64,000 nucleotides of DNA, from positions 62,001 to 126,000 of the forward strand of contig NZ_QOHG01000011.1 of assembly GCF_003319125.1 (NCBI RefSeq). The letters run 5' to 3'. The notes below the pieces were generated by a model. The model was not told the DNA's origin. It made no database searches and was given only the letters and a program-made list of their open reading frames with translations. A program made the translations under genes and the position numbers. The number at the start of each line of letters is the position of its first letter. The first letter of the stretch is position 1. Positions 8,081 to 19,417 of this stretch are shown here, piece by piece. This stretch comes from Blastococcus sp. TF02A-26. Its GTDB lineage: Bacteria; Actinomycetota; Actinomycetes; Mycobacteriales; Geodermatophilaceae.

Positions 8081-8650
8081 GTGAGCGACCAGAGCAACGG
8101 CTCCCAGGGTCAGCTCTTCAGTGACGCCGCCGTCGGCGCCCCCTCGTACGACGAGGTGGACACCGACCTCGTCGGCTACCGCGGCCCGACCGCGTGTGCC
8201 GCCGCGGGGATCACCTACCGCCAGCTCGACTACTGGGCCCGTACCGGTCTCGTCGCCCCCTCGGTGCGCAGCGCCACCGGATCGGGCACCCAGCGGCTGT
8301 ACTCCTTCCGCGACATCCTCGTGCTGAAGGTCGTCAAGCGGCTGCTGGACACCGGCGTCTCGCTGCAGAACATCCGCAAGGCCGTGGACCACCTGCGCAA
8401 CCGCGGGATCAAGGACCTGGCCAACGTCACGCTCTTCTCCGACGGCGCCACCGTCTACGAGTGCACCTCCGCCGAGGAGGTCGTCGACCTGCTCGCCGGC
8501 GGCCAGGGCGTCTTCGGCATCGCCGTCTCCGGAGCGCTCCGCGAGCTGTCCGGCGAGCTCGCCGAGCTCCCCGCCGAGCGGCTCGACGGTGCCCCGGTGC
8601 AGCAGGCCGACGACGAGCTCTCGCTGCGCCGCCGCCGCAAGGCGGTCTGA
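8081..8650 (+). CDS. MerR family regulator (Rv1830-like)
   Basis: A 189-residue regulator with a MerR helix-turn-helix at about residues 25-100 (GPTACAAAGITYRQLDYWARTGLV, TGSGTQRLYSFRDILVLKVVKRLLDTGVSL). A C-terminal segment (LFSDGATVYECTS) follows and carries no recognisable effector domain. The positional orthologue Rv1830 (also named ResR/McdR) affects cell division and recovery growth in mycobacteria. GTG 8081 is chosen because GGAGGAGGG lies about 8 nt upstream. It is set off from the BFN gene by terminators and has its own promoter. Confidence 0.88.
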   Translation: MSDQSNGSQGQLFSDAAVGAPSYDEVDTDLVGYRGPTACAAAGITYRQLDYWARTGLVAPSVRSATGSGTQRLYSFRDILVLKVVKRLLDTGVSLQNIRKAVDHLRNRGIKDLANVTLFSDGATVYECTSAEEVVDLLAGGQGVFGIAVSGALRELSGELAELPAERLDGAPVQQADDELSLRRRRKAV

Positions 8651-8674
8651 GCGGACTTGACTCCGCACCGCGCC

Positions 8675-8695
8675 GGGATCAGGTGACCTGATCCC
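8675..8695. repeat. 21-bp perfect palindrome between merR and gcvP
   Basis: GGGATCAGGT and its exact complement ACCTGATCCC flank a single G. It may be a terminator for the MerR gene (9-bp stem with a 3-nt loop) or an operator upstream of gcvP. The -10 of gcvP lies about 70 bp further on. Confidence 0.6.
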
Positions 8696-8767
8696 AGCGC
8701 CTCCTCCCGCACGGTCCGCGGTGGGGGAGGACGCTCCACGCCGAGGGAGGACGTCGTCGCCCGCTGG

Positions 8768-8773
8768 TAGCGT
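8768..8773 (+). promoter_or_regulatory. leaderless -10 of gcvP
   Basis: TAGCGT ends 7 nt before ATG 8781 and there is no ribosome-binding site, so transcription probably starts at the start codon. Confidence 0.6.
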
Positions 8774-8780
8774 CGTGGCA

Positions 8781-11783
<3,003 letters not shown>

Positions 11784-11793
11784 TCCACTCCCG

Positions 11794-11809
11794 ACGGCGT
11801 CCGCGCCGT
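11794..11809 (+). terminator. short hairpin after gcvP
   Basis: ACGGCG and CGCCGT form a 6-bp stem around TCCG, 10 nt after the gcvP stop. The stem is short, so this is tentative. Confidence 0.3.
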
Positions 11810-11824
11810 GGTGGGATCCCGGCC

Positions 11825-12367
11825 GTGACGTCGAACGGTGACCCCGAGGAGGACGTGCGGCTCGTCGTCCTCACGGCGGTGTCGCACGTCCTGGCCGACC
11901 CCGCCGCCTTCGTCGCGCTGCTGAGCGCGGCCGACGGGGAGGCCGACGCCGTCCGCCGGCTCCGGGAGGCCCACGGGTTCACCGCGTTCCAGGCACGGGT
12001 CGTGCTCGACCTGCAGTTCTCCGTCCTCACCGGCGAGCGCCGGGCGCGGGCCGAGGACGAGCTGGCTCTCCTCCGTCGGGCGCTCGACGAGCCGTGGGAC
12101 CCGCCGCTGGAGCTGTCCGCGACCGTGCGGTCCCCGCGGTCGCTGGAGGTGCCGGTCGACGGTGCGGTGCACGTCGTCGAGGCCGCCGACCGCGAGGAGC
12201 TCCTCGACCGGCTGGTGACCGTCGTCCGCGACCGGCTGGCCCGGCCCCGGCGGCGCCGGGTCGCGGTGACCACGGGCCTGGCGGAGGGCCCGGTCACGGT
12301 GCTCGTGGACCCCGTCGGCGGCGCGCGGTTCCGCTACGCCGGCGACGAGGGCGACGCGGCCGGCTGA
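11825..12367 (+). CDS. orphan protein with a GyrA/ParC-like coiled-coil segment
   Basis: A 180-residue protein with no complete domain recognised. Residues about 45-80 (FTAFQARVVLDLQFSVLTGERRARAEDEL) closely resemble the segment of DNA gyrase/topoisomerase IV subunit A after the winged-helix/tower region (usually QAxxILDLRLxxLTxxE). The catalytic tyrosine region and the beta-pinwheel are absent. The C-terminal half is unassigned. The GTG start lies 41 nt after gcvP. It could be a decayed gyrA-derived fragment kept as a small protein or a distinct actinobacterial family; activity is unknown. Confidence 0.6.
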   Translation: MTSNGDPEEDVRLVVLTAVSHVLADPAAFVALLSAADGEADAVRRLREAHGFTAFQARVVLDLQFSVLTGERRARAEDELALLRRALDEPWDPPLELSATVRSPRSLEVPVDGAVHVVEAADREELLDRLVTVVRDRLARPRRRRVAVTTGLAEGPVTVLVDPVGGARFRYAGDEGDAAG

Positions 12368-12371
12368 GGGG

Positions 12372-12572
12372 TCAGGCGGAGGCGAGCACCGGCACGAAGT
12401 CGCGGTGGCGGGCGACCGCCCGGCCGTCGGGCAGCAGCTCGCCGTCGTCGTCGAACAGCACGACGCCGTTGCACAGCAGGCTCCAGCCCTGCTCGGGGTG
12501 GCTGCTCACCACCGCGGCGAGGTCGCGGGCGTCGCTGGTGGCGTCGGGGCAGGGCGATACGTGGTGGCACAT
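12372..12572 (-). CDS. DUF5999 family small protein
   Basis: A 66-residue protein beginning MCHHVSPCP, with a Cys/His cluster (Cys2, His3, His4, Cys8) and the conserved core HPEQGWSLLCNGVVLFDDDGELLPDG. This is the actinobacterial DUF5999 pattern as I recall it. The cluster could bind a metal, but no function is known. It converges on the previous gene with a 4-nt gap. The upstream region (12573-12861) holds an inverted repeat and a copy of the dispersed 19-bp repeat. Confidence 0.75.
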   Translation of the reverse strand: MCHHVSPCPDATSDARDLAAVVSSHPEQGWSLLCNGVVLFDDDGELLPDGRAVARHRDFVPVLASA

Positions 12573-12622
12573 GGGAGCACTCCCGATCGGCGGCCGTCGT
12601 GGGCCTGGAGATCACGGTTCGT

Positions 12623-12641
12623 GTCCGGTCGGTGACCGGAC
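12623..12641. repeat. inverted repeat upstream of the DUF5999 gene
   Basis: GTCCGGTC and GACCGGAC are perfect 8-bp arms around GGT, about 50 bp upstream of the DUF5999 start. An operator is plausible; a hairpin in the leader is the alternative. Confidence 0.45.
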
Positions 12642-12776
12642 GACGATGAGTGTGCTCCGGATCACTGGCGGTGTCAGGCACCGCGCCGACGGAGTCACCC
12701 TTCCGGGTCGTCGACTTCTGCCATGGGCCTGGTGTCGCCCGCCGAGGACCATGCCGCGCCGGGCCGGCGCTCGCTG

Positions 12777-12795
12777 GTCGACCGTTATCCCCAAC
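12777..12795 (-). repeat. dispersed 19-bp repeat, copy A
   Basis: Exact GTCGACCGTTATCCCCAAC on the + strand. It lies between the 3' end of coaA (12862) and the DUF5999 gene. Read as GTTGGGGATAACGGTCGAC it points towards DUF5999, about 205 bp away. Confidence 0.85.
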
Positions 12796-12861
12796 ACTCT
12801 CGTCGCGGAGCGACCGCGGCGCCCCGGCGCGGCGGGGGAGCGCCGAGCCGGGGAACGGCCC

Positions 12862-13821
12862 TCAGATCTTGCGGAGCAGCACCCGCCGCACCGAGTGGTC
12901 GGCGGCCTTCTGCAGCACCGCCCGCGCCCGGGAGCAGGTGGGCACGATGTTCTCCCGCAGGTTGGGGACGTTCACCGAGCGCCAGATCTCCAGCGCCGTC
13001 TGCCGGGCCTGCTCGTCGGTCAGGTCGGCGAAGCGGTGGAAGTAGGCGCTGGTGTCGGCGAAGGCGGTCCGGCGCAGGGCCAGGAAGCGCTCGACGTACC
13101 ACTCCTGGATGTCGGACTCGGCGGCGTCGACGTAGACGGAGAAGTCGAACAGGTCGGAGAGGAAGACCTCGGGCGCGCTGCCGTCGGCCCGGCGTCCGGC
13201 CTGCAGCACGTTGAGCCCCTCGAGCACGAGGATGTCGGGGCGGTCGACGTCCTGGGTGGCACCCTCGACGACGTCGTAGGACTGGTGGGAGTACAGCGGC
13301 GCGCTGACCCGGCCCCGCCCGCTCTTGACCTCGGCGAGGAAGCGGATGAGCGCCCGCCGGTCGTAGCTCTCGGGGAAGCCCTTGCGGCCCAGCAGGCCAC
13401 GGGCCTCGAGGACGGCGTTGGGGTGCAGGAACCCGTCGGTGGTCACCAGGTCCACCCGGGGCGAGCCGGGGCCCTTGGCCAGCAGGGTCTGCAGCAGGCG
13501 GGCGGTGGTGCTCTTGCCCACCGCGACGCTGCCGGCCACCGCGATGACGTAGGGGACCTTGGCGCTGGTGTCGCCGAGGAAGCGGTTGCGCGCCGCCCAC
13601 AGCCCGCGGCTGGCCTCGACGTGCAGGTTCAGCAGCCCGGCCAGCGGCAGGTACACCGTCGCGACCTCGTCGAGGTCGATGCGGTCACCGAGGCTCTTCA
13701 GGTCGGCCAGCTCGCCCTCGTCGAGGGGCAGCGCCGTACCGGCCGCCAGCGCCCGCCACGAGTCGCGGTCGAAGACCGCGTAGGGCGAGATGGCCCGCGT
13801 TCCTGCCGTCACGCCGCCCAT
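12862..13821 (-). CDS. coaA: type I pantothenate kinase
   Basis: A 319-residue kinase that phosphorylates pantothenate, the first step of CoA synthesis. The P-loop is GSVAVGKST near residue 107, followed by [21 protein letters not shown] and the [17 protein letters not shown] segment of the bacterial CoaA family. The length and the N-terminal [14 protein letters not shown] match the family. ATG 13821 (MGGVTAG) is chosen; GTG 13812 is possible. It is divergent from the GNAT gene. Confidence 0.93.
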   Translation of the reverse strand: MGGVTAGTRAISPYAVFDRDSWRALAAGTALPLDEGELADLKSLGDRIDLDEVATVYLPLAGLLNLHVEASRGLWAARNRFLGDTSAKVPYVIAVAGSVAVGKSTTARLLQTLLAKGPGSPRVDLVTTDGFLHPNAVLEARGLLGRKGFPESYDRRALIRFLAEVKSGRGRVSAPLYSHQSYDVVEGATQDVDRPDILVLEGLNVLQAGRRADGSAPEVFLSDLFDFSVYVDAAESDIQEWYVERFLALRRTAFADTSAYFHRFADLTDEQARQTALEIWRSVNVPNLRENIVPTCSRARAVLQKAADHSVRRVLLRKI

Positions 13822-13923
13822 CGTGCCGTCCACCCGCGGGGATCCCGCGCGCCGGGTCACCCGACCGGGGTGGGACGGGGCCCCCGACGGGTGCGGGCGG
13901 GCGCTCGCCGGGCGTCCGGCGTC

Positions 13924-13929
13924 TAGTGT
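13924..13929 (+). promoter_or_regulatory. leaderless -10 of the GNAT gene
   Basis: TAGTGT ends 7 nt before GTG 13937; no Shine-Dalgarno sequence is present. Confidence 0.6.
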
Positions 13930-13936
13930 CGGCGCC

Positions 13937-14740
13937 GTGGCGAACTCCGGGCTGCTCGACTGCATCGAGCGGTACCACGCCGCCGCTCCGCTGCCCGACG
14001 GCCGGATCGAGACCGTGGGCGGCCTCGAGGTCCCCGTGGTGGCGCCGGCCTGGCCGTACCCCGCCCGTCCCCGGCCCGGTGGGGGAGCGGTGACCGTGGA
14101 CGACGTCCGCGCCGCGATCGCGCTGCAGGAGGAGTCCGGACTCCCGATCGCGCTGGAGTGGATCTGGGAGCGCTCCGCCGGGACGGCGGCCGCTGCCCGG
14201 GGCGCCGGTCTCACCGTCGAGTACATGCCGCTGCTGGTCCTCGCCGACCCCGTGGAGCTGCTGCTGCCGCTCGGCGTCCGGCTCTACCTCGTGGGCGCCG
14301 AGGACCCGCAGCTGCCGCGCTACCAGCGCCTGGTCGAGCTGGCCTTCGCCACCCCGCACGGTGGCGCCGCGACCGCCACCGCCGTCGAGGAGCGGGTCGA
14401 GGCCGGCCCGCGCACCGAGGTCCTGCGCGAGCGGATCGCCACCGGCCGTACCGTGATGATGGTGGCCGTCGAGGACGGCGAGCCGGTGGCCGTCGGCTCG
14501 CACCACCCGCTCGACGTCGACGGCCGCGAGGTCAGCGAGATCACCGGGGTGGCCACGCTGCCGCGGCTGCGCGGCCGCGGTCTCGGCGCGGGGCTGACCT
14601 CGGCGCTGGCCGAGCACGCCCGCGAGACCGCGGACCTGGTCTTCCTCACCGCCGGCGACGACGACGTCGCCCGGGTCTACGAGCGGGTCGGCTGCGCCTG
14701 GATCGGCACGACCGGGGTCGCCGACCTGCCCGTCGGCTGA
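13937..14740 (+). CDS. GNAT family N-acetyltransferase
   Basis: A 267-residue protein. The acetyl-CoA-binding motif A is in [21 protein letters not shown] near residues 205-225, followed by the usual [11 protein letters not shown] helix-strand near the end. The N-terminal half (about 150 residues) is longer than a minimal GNAT fold and may be a second, degenerate GNAT domain. The substrate is unknown. The GTG start is set by the -10 hexamer directly upstream. Confidence 0.8.
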   Translation: MANSGLLDCIERYHAAAPLPDGRIETVGGLEVPVVAPAWPYPARPRPGGGAVTVDDVRAAIALQEESGLPIALEWIWERSAGTAAAARGAGLTVEYMPLLVLADPVELLLPLGVRLYLVGAEDPQLPRYQRLVELAFATPHGGAATATAVEERVEAGPRTEVLRERIATGRTVMMVAVEDGEPVAVGSHHPLDVDGREVSEITGVATLPRLRGRGLGAGLTSALAEHARETADLVFLTAGDDDVARVYERVGCAWIGTTGVADLPVG

Positions 14741-14752
14741 GACCGCGCCGGG

Positions 14753-15298
14753 TCAGGACTCCTCGTAGGTCACCACCAGCGTGGCCCGCGCGATCGTGTG
14801 CGAGAACAGGTTGAACCCGTGGTAGGCGGGGGAGGCGTCGGCGGGCACGCCCATGTCGTCGGTGTCCAGGGCGTGGACGACGACGAAGTAGCGGTGCGGG
14901 CCGTGGCCCGACGGGGGAGCGGCGCCCACGTAGCCGGGGAAGCCCGCGTCGTTGCGCAGCTGCCGCGCGCCCTCGGGCAGGCCGCTGCCGTCCTGGCTCC
15001 CGGCGCCCGAGGGCAGCGAGGTCACCGAGGCGGGGAGCGCGGTGAGCACCCAGTGCCAGAAGCCGCTGGCGGTGGGGGCGTCGGGGTCGAACACCGTGAC
15101 GGCGAAGCCCCGGGTCTCCTCGGGGAAGCCCGACCAGGACAGCTGCGGCGACCGGTCCTCGCCGCCGGCGCCCATCACGCCGCTGACGTGCGGCATCGGC
15201 ATCGTCTCGCCGTCGCGGACGTCGGTGCTCGTCACCGAGAACGAGGGCACGGAGGGCAGGAAGTCGTACGGGCTGGGCGGCACGGGCCGGTCGGCCAT
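14753..15298 (-). CDS. YbhB/YbcL family (PEBP-like) protein
   Basis: A 181-residue protein of the phosphatidylethanolamine-binding family. It has the ligand-pocket motif [16 protein letters not shown] near residue 70 and [13 protein letters not shown] near 130. Bacterial members are cytosolic with poorly defined ligands. ATG 15298 has GAGGAGA about 6 nt upstream; longer frames upstream do not match the family. It converges on the GNAT gene with a 12-nt gap. Confidence 0.88.
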   Translation of the reverse strand: MADRPVPPSPYDFLPSVPSFSVTSTDVRDGETMPMPHVSGVMGAGGEDRSPQLSWSGFPEETRGFAVTVFDPDAPTASGFWHWVLTALPASVTSLPSGAGSQDGSGLPEGARQLRNDAGFPGYVGAAPPSGHGPHRYFVVVHALDTDDMGVPADASPAYHGFNLFSHTIARATLVVTYEES

Positions 15299-15413
15299 GG
15301 GGGTCTCCTCGCAGGTCGGACGTCTACCGGCGACCCTAGGCAGCCACCGCTGACGCCGCCCGTCGTCGCGCACCCCACTCCGTCCCGACAGGTCACCGGG
15401 CCGGGAGCGCCGG

Positions 15414-15419
15414 TAGCGT
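15414..15419 (+). promoter_or_regulatory. leaderless -10 of the HAD-GH65 operon
   Basis: TAGCGT ends 6 nt before GTG 15426. Confidence 0.6.
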
Positions 15420-15425
15420 CGCAGC

Positions 15426-16190
15426 GTGCTCGGACTCCCGGACGGCATCAGGGCCTGTCTCTTCGACATGGACGGCGTCCTGACCAGGACCGCGACGGTC
15501 CACATGGCCGCCTGGAAGCGGACCTTCGACGAGTTCCTCCGTGCCCGCGACCCGCAGGCCGCCGAGTTCACCCAGCTCGACTACAACCGCTTCGTCGACG
15601 GCAAGCCGCGGGCCGACGGCGTCCGCGACTTCCTGGCCAGCCGCGGGATCACCCTCCCCGAGGGCACACCGGACGACGGCCCGGAGACCCCGACGGTGCA
15701 CGGCGTGGGTCGGCGCAAGAACGTCCTGCTGCTGCGGGAGCTCGAGGAGCACGGCGTCGAGGTCTACCCGGGCTCGATGCGCTACCTCGAGGCGGCGCGG
15801 GCCGCCGGCCTGGCCACCGCCGTCGTCACCGCCTCGGCCAACGGGGACCAGGTCGTCGCCGCCGGCGGGTTCGGGCACCTCCTCGACGCGCGGGTCGACG
15901 GCGTCGTCGCCGCCCGTGAGGGGCTGCGCGGCAAGCCGGCGCCGGACACCTTCCTGGCCGGGGCGCGGGCGCTGGGCGTCGAGCCGGCGCAGGCCGTGGT
16001 GTTCGAGGACGCGCTCTCCGGGGTGGCAGCCGGACGGGCGGGGGAGTTCGGGTACGTGGTGGGGGTGGACCGCGTCGGGCAGGCCGACGCGCTGCGCGAG
16101 AACGGCGCCGACGTCGTCGTCGAGGACCTGGCCGACCTGATCGGGCCTGAGCCGATCGGGGACCAGCCGACGACGGAGGAGAGTCAGTGA
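15426..16190 (+). CDS. beta-phosphoglucomutase-like HAD hydrolase
   Basis: A 254-residue HAD protein. Motif I is LFDMDGVLT (nucleophile Asp15, acid/base Asp17), motif II is in [12 protein letters not shown], motif III is the Lys in [12 protein letters not shown], and motif IV is VFEDALSGV. The cap region matches beta-phosphoglucomutases. The stop overlaps the GH65 start by GTGA, so the two are translationally coupled. The natural reading is that GH65 releases beta-glucose 1-phosphate and this enzyme converts it to glucose 6-phosphate. M. tuberculosis Rv3400-Rv3401 is the same pair. Confidence 0.85.
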   Translation: MLGLPDGIRACLFDMDGVLTRTATVHMAAWKRTFDEFLRARDPQAAEFTQLDYNRFVDGKPRADGVRDFLASRGITLPEGTPDDGPETPTVHGVGRRKNVLLLRELEEHGVEVYPGSMRYLEAARAAGLATAVVTASANGDQVVAAGGFGHLLDARVDGVVAAREGLRGKPAPDTFLAGARALGVEPAQAVVFEDALSGVAAGRAGEFGYVVGVDRVGQADALRENGADVVVEDLADLIGPEPIGDQPTTEESQ

Positions 16191-18550
16191 CCGAGGGACG
16201 CGCGACCTTCCCGATCGAGCCGTGGGCCCTGACCGAGATCGGCCTGGACCACGCCTCGCTGGGGACCCACGAGTCGGTGTTCGCGCTGGCCAACGGGCAC
16301 ATCGGCATGCGCGGGTCGTTCGAGGAGGGCGAGCCGGTCGTCGTCCCCGGCACCTACCTGAACGGCTTCTTCGAGGAGCGGGCGCTGCCCTACGCCGAGG
16401 CCGGGTACGGCTTCCCCGAGCAGGGGCAGACGGTCGTCAACGTCACCGACGGCAAGCTGATCCGGCTGCTGGTCGGCGACACCCCGCTGGACCTGGACTA
16501 CGGGCACATCGTCGACCACCGGCGCACGCTGGACCTGCGCCGCGGCGTGCTGCGGCGGGTCACCGAGTGGCGCTCGCCGGCCGGCCGGACCGTCCGCGTG
16601 ACCAGTACCCGCCTGGTGTCGCTGAGCCGGCGGTCGATCGCGGCCATCGAGTACTCCGTCGAGTGCACCGACGACCGCGGCGACCTCTACGTCGCCCTGC
16701 AGTCCGACCTGCTGGCCAACGAGCCGGTCGACAGCGGCATGGAGAGCGACGACCCGCGGGCCGCCGCGGCGCTGCGCCGTCCCCTGGCCAGCGAGCTCGC
16801 CGTCGGCCGCGGGCAGCGGGCGGTGCTGGTGCACCGCACCCGGCGCAGCGGCCTGCGGGTCGCCGCCGGCATGGACCACGTCATCGACGTCCCGGACTCC
16901 GCCACCGAGGACATGGAGGCGGGGGAGGACCTCGCCCGGTTCACCCTCGCCGCCCGGCTGCCGCAGCACCGCGGGCTGAAGATCGTGAAGTACCTGGCCT
17001 ACGGCTGGTCGTCGCGGCGGTCGGCGCCGGCGCTGCGCGACCAGGTCGAGGGCGCGCTGGCGACGGCGAAGCTGGCCGGCTTCGAGCGGCTGTGCACCGA
17101 GCAGAAGTCGGTGCTCGACGAGTTCTGGGCCCAGGCCGACGTGGAGCTCGACGGCGACGACGAGCTGCAGCAGGCGGTCCGCGTCGGGCTCTTCCACGTC
17201 CTGCAGGCGGGCCTGCGCGCCGAGCGCCAGCCGATCCCGGCGAAGGGCCTCACCGGCCCGGGCTACGACGGGCACACCTTCTGGGACACCGAGACCTACG
17301 TGCTGCCGGTGCTCACCTACACCGCGCCGCACGCGGCCCGCGACGCGCTGCGCTGGCGGCACTCCACGCTGGACCTGGCCCGGGACCGGGCCCGCGAGCT
17401 GGGCCGGCAGGGGGCGGCCTTCCCGTGGCGCACCATCCGCGGCGAGGAGACGTCGGGCTACTGGCCGGCGGGGACGGCGGCCTTCCACATCAACGCCGAC
17501 ATCGCCGACGCCGTCGTCCGCTACTGGCACGCCACCGAGGACGACGAGTTCGACCGCGACTACGGCGCCGAGCTGCTGATCGAGACCGCCCGGCTGTGGG
17601 CGTCGCTGGGGCACTTCGACACCGAGGACGGCTTCCGCATCGACGGGGTCACCGGGCCCGACGAGTACACCGCCGTGGTGGACAACAACGTCTACACGAA
17701 CCTCATGGCGCAGCGGAACCTGCGCGAGGCCGCCGCGGCGGTGGCCCGCCAGCCCGACGTCGCCGGCCGGCTGCAGGTCACCGACGAGGAGGTCGAGCGG
17801 TGGGAGCGGGCCGCCCGGCTCATGCGCATCCCGTTCGACCCGCGGCTGGGTGTGCACATGCAGTCGGACAACTTCACCCACCACGAGGAGTGGGACTTCG
17901 AGGGCACCCCGGCGTCGTCCTACCCGCTGCTGCTGCACTACCCCTACTTCGAGATCTACCGGAAGCAGGTCATCAAGCAGGCCGACCTGGTGATGGCGCT
18001 GCACCTGCGCGGCGACGCGTTCACCCCGGAGGAGAAGGCCGCCGACTTCGCCTACTACGAGGCCCGCACCGTGCGGGACTCCTCGCTGTCGGCCGCGCAG
18101 CAAGCGGTGGTCGCGGCGGAGACCGGGCACCTGGAACTGGCCTACGACTACTGGGCCGAGGCCACCCTCACCGACCTGCAGAACCTGCACGGGAACTCCG
18201 GCCACGGCCTGCACATCGCGTCGCTGGCCGGCGGGTGGACCGTCGCCGTCGCGGGGTTCGGCGGGATGCGCGACCACGACGGTCGGCTGCAGTTCGCCCC
18301 GCGGCTGCCACCCCGGCTGACCCGGCTGCGGTTCCGGGTGGTCTACCAGGGCCGGATCCTCGAGGTGGAGATCGGCACCGACCGGGCGGTCTACCGGCTG
18401 GTCGAGGGCGAGCCGCTGGAGGTCCGGCACCACGGCCGGTGGATCACGGTGGGGGAGCGGGAGGTCAGCGTCGACCTCCCGCCCGCGCCGGAGGTCACGC
18501 CGGTCCGCCAGCCGCACGGTGCCGAGCCGCGGCGCCGCGCCCGGGCCTGA
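16187..18550 (+). CDS. glycoside hydrolase family 65 phosphorylase
   Basis: A 787-residue GH65 protein: N-terminal beta-sandwich (residues about 10-270), (alpha/alpha)6 catalytic barrel (about 320-700) and a C-terminal domain. The catalytic acid is predicted as Glu493 in DGVTGPDEYTAVVDNN; GHTFWDTETY near 365 belongs to the active-site barrel. The family phosphorolyses alpha-glucosides such as maltose, trehalose or kojibiose to beta-glucose 1-phosphate; which one is not readable here. The partner HAD mutase supports phosphorylase rather than hydrolase activity. The stop abuts the convergent M50 gene with no gap. Confidence 0.9.
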   Translation: MTEGRATFPIEPWALTEIGLDHASLGTHESVFALANGHIGMRGSFEEGEPVVVPGTYLNGFFEERALPYAEAGYGFPEQGQTVVNVTDGKLIRLLVGDTPLDLDYGHIVDHRRTLDLRRGVLRRVTEWRSPAGRTVRVTSTRLVSLSRRSIAAIEYSVECTDDRGDLYVALQSDLLANEPVDSGMESDDPRAAAALRRPLASELAVGRGQRAVLVHRTRRSGLRVAAGMDHVIDVPDSATEDMEAGEDLARFTLAARLPQHRGLKIVKYLAYGWSSRRSAPALRDQVEGALATAKLAGFERLCTEQKSVLDEFWAQADVELDGDDELQQAVRVGLFHVLQAGLRAERQPIPAKGLTGPGYDGHTFWDTETYVLPVLTYTAPHAARDALRWRHSTLDLARDRARELGRQGAAFPWRTIRGEETSGYWPAGTAAFHINADIADAVVRYWHATEDDEFDRDYGAELLIETARLWASLGHFDTEDGFRIDGVTGPDEYTAVVDNNVYTNLMAQRNLREAAAAVARQPDVAGRLQVTDEEVERWERAARLMRIPFDPRLGVHMQSDNFTHHEEWDFEGTPASSYPLLLHYPYFEIYRKQVIKQADLVMALHLRGDAFTPEEKAADFAYYEARTVRDSSLSAAQQAVVAAETGHLELAYDYWAEATLTDLQNLHGNSGHGLHIASLAGGWTVAVAGFGGMRDHDGRLQFAPRLPPRLTRLRFRVVYQGRILEVEIGTDRAVYRLVEGEPLEVRHHGRWITVGEREVSVDLPPAPEVTPVRQPHGAEPRRRARA

Positions 18551-19255
18551 TCACCGCACCAACCACCAGCCGCCGAGGGCGAGGCAGCCCAGGTCGACGG
18601 CGAGCAGCACGCCGACCCAGAACAGGGCCGGCAGGCCGGTGAGCCGGGAGAGCTGGTCGGCGTCGGAGTCGCGCGCCGTGCGCCGCCGCCGGGCCCGCTG
18701 CAGCTCGACGACGGCCTTGGGCGCGGCGAGCAGCAGGAACCAGGTCAGGCCGGCGGCGAAGACCGCCTGCCCGGCCGGCGGGAGCCACCAGGTCGCGGCG
18801 AACACCGCGGCGCCGGTGGCGAGCACCGACCACAGGCCGAACCAGTTGCGGATCTGCACCAGCAGCAGCGCGAGCAGGCCGAGCAGCGCCCACAGCAGCC
18901 CGACCGCGTGCCCCGCGGCCAGCAGCGTCGCCGCACCGAGGCCGAACAGGCCGGGGCCGGTGTAACCGGCGGCGCACGTCGCCACCATGCCCGGACCGGT
19001 GGGGCGCCCCGCGGAGACGGTGAGCCCCGAGGTGTCCGAGTGCAGCCGGATCCCCGACAGCCGCCGGCCCGCGGCCAGCGCCACCACCCCGTGCGCGCCC
19101 TCGTGGGCGATGGTCACGACGTTGCGGGCCGGCCGCCACAGCGCCGGCGTGAGGACGACGAGGAGGGCGGCCGCCGCGGCCACCAGGACGTGCTCGAGGG
19201 GCAGGTCCGGCACCGGGGTGGTGACGCGCGTCCAGAACCGGCCCAGGGCGTCCAC
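18551..19255 (-). CDS. M50-like membrane metalloprotease
   Basis: A 234-residue integral membrane protein with about six hydrophobic segments. HEGAH near residue 52 fits the HExxH zinc-protease motif inside a membrane helix, as in site-2/M50-type proteases. No PDZ domain is present, and the second zinc-ligand motif is not obvious, so proteolytic activity is inferred only. GTG 19255 follows a weak GACGCT -10 ending 6 nt upstream. A copy of the dispersed repeat lies 41-59 bp upstream of this start. Confidence 0.78.
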   Translation of the reverse strand: MDALGRFWTRVTTPVPDLPLEHVLVAAAAALLVVLTPALWRPARNVVTIAHEGAHGVVALAAGRRLSGIRLHSDTSGLTVSAGRPTGPGMVATCAAGYTGPGLFGLGAATLLAAGHAVGLLWALLGLLALLLVQIRNWFGLWSVLATGAAVFAATWWLPPAGQAVFAAGLTWFLLLAAPKAVVELQRARRRRTARDSDADQLSRLTGLPALFWVGVLLAVDLGCLALGGWWLVR

Positions 19256-19295
19256 CGGGTCAGCGTCGCAGACGACCCTGGCAGTCCAACCGGAC

Positions 19296-19314
19296 GTCGA
19301 CCGTTATCCCCAAC
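19296..19314 (-). repeat. dispersed 19-bp repeat, copy B
   Basis: Exact GTCGACCGTTATCCCCAAC on the + strand, in the 162-bp gap between the divergent M50 and LysE genes. Read as GTTGGGGATAACGGTCGAC it points towards the M50 gene at about -41 to -59, a position used by activators. Confidence 0.85.
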
Positions 19315-19417
19315 AACACAATGCCGATGGCCGTCGTGGGCCGACCCCCGAGGACGGAGGGCACCGACGACGGGGAACTCGCTCGACGCCGGGAGGTCGG
19401 GCGGGAACGCTCCTGCC

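Noticed and set aside
12612-12797. A 61-residue - frame starting in repeat copy A with LGITVD (and a similar start at 49186 in copy D)
   Set aside because: The shared peptide is only the translated repeat. The remaining sequences are unrelated and have no coding character, so the repeat is a DNA site, not a protein motif.
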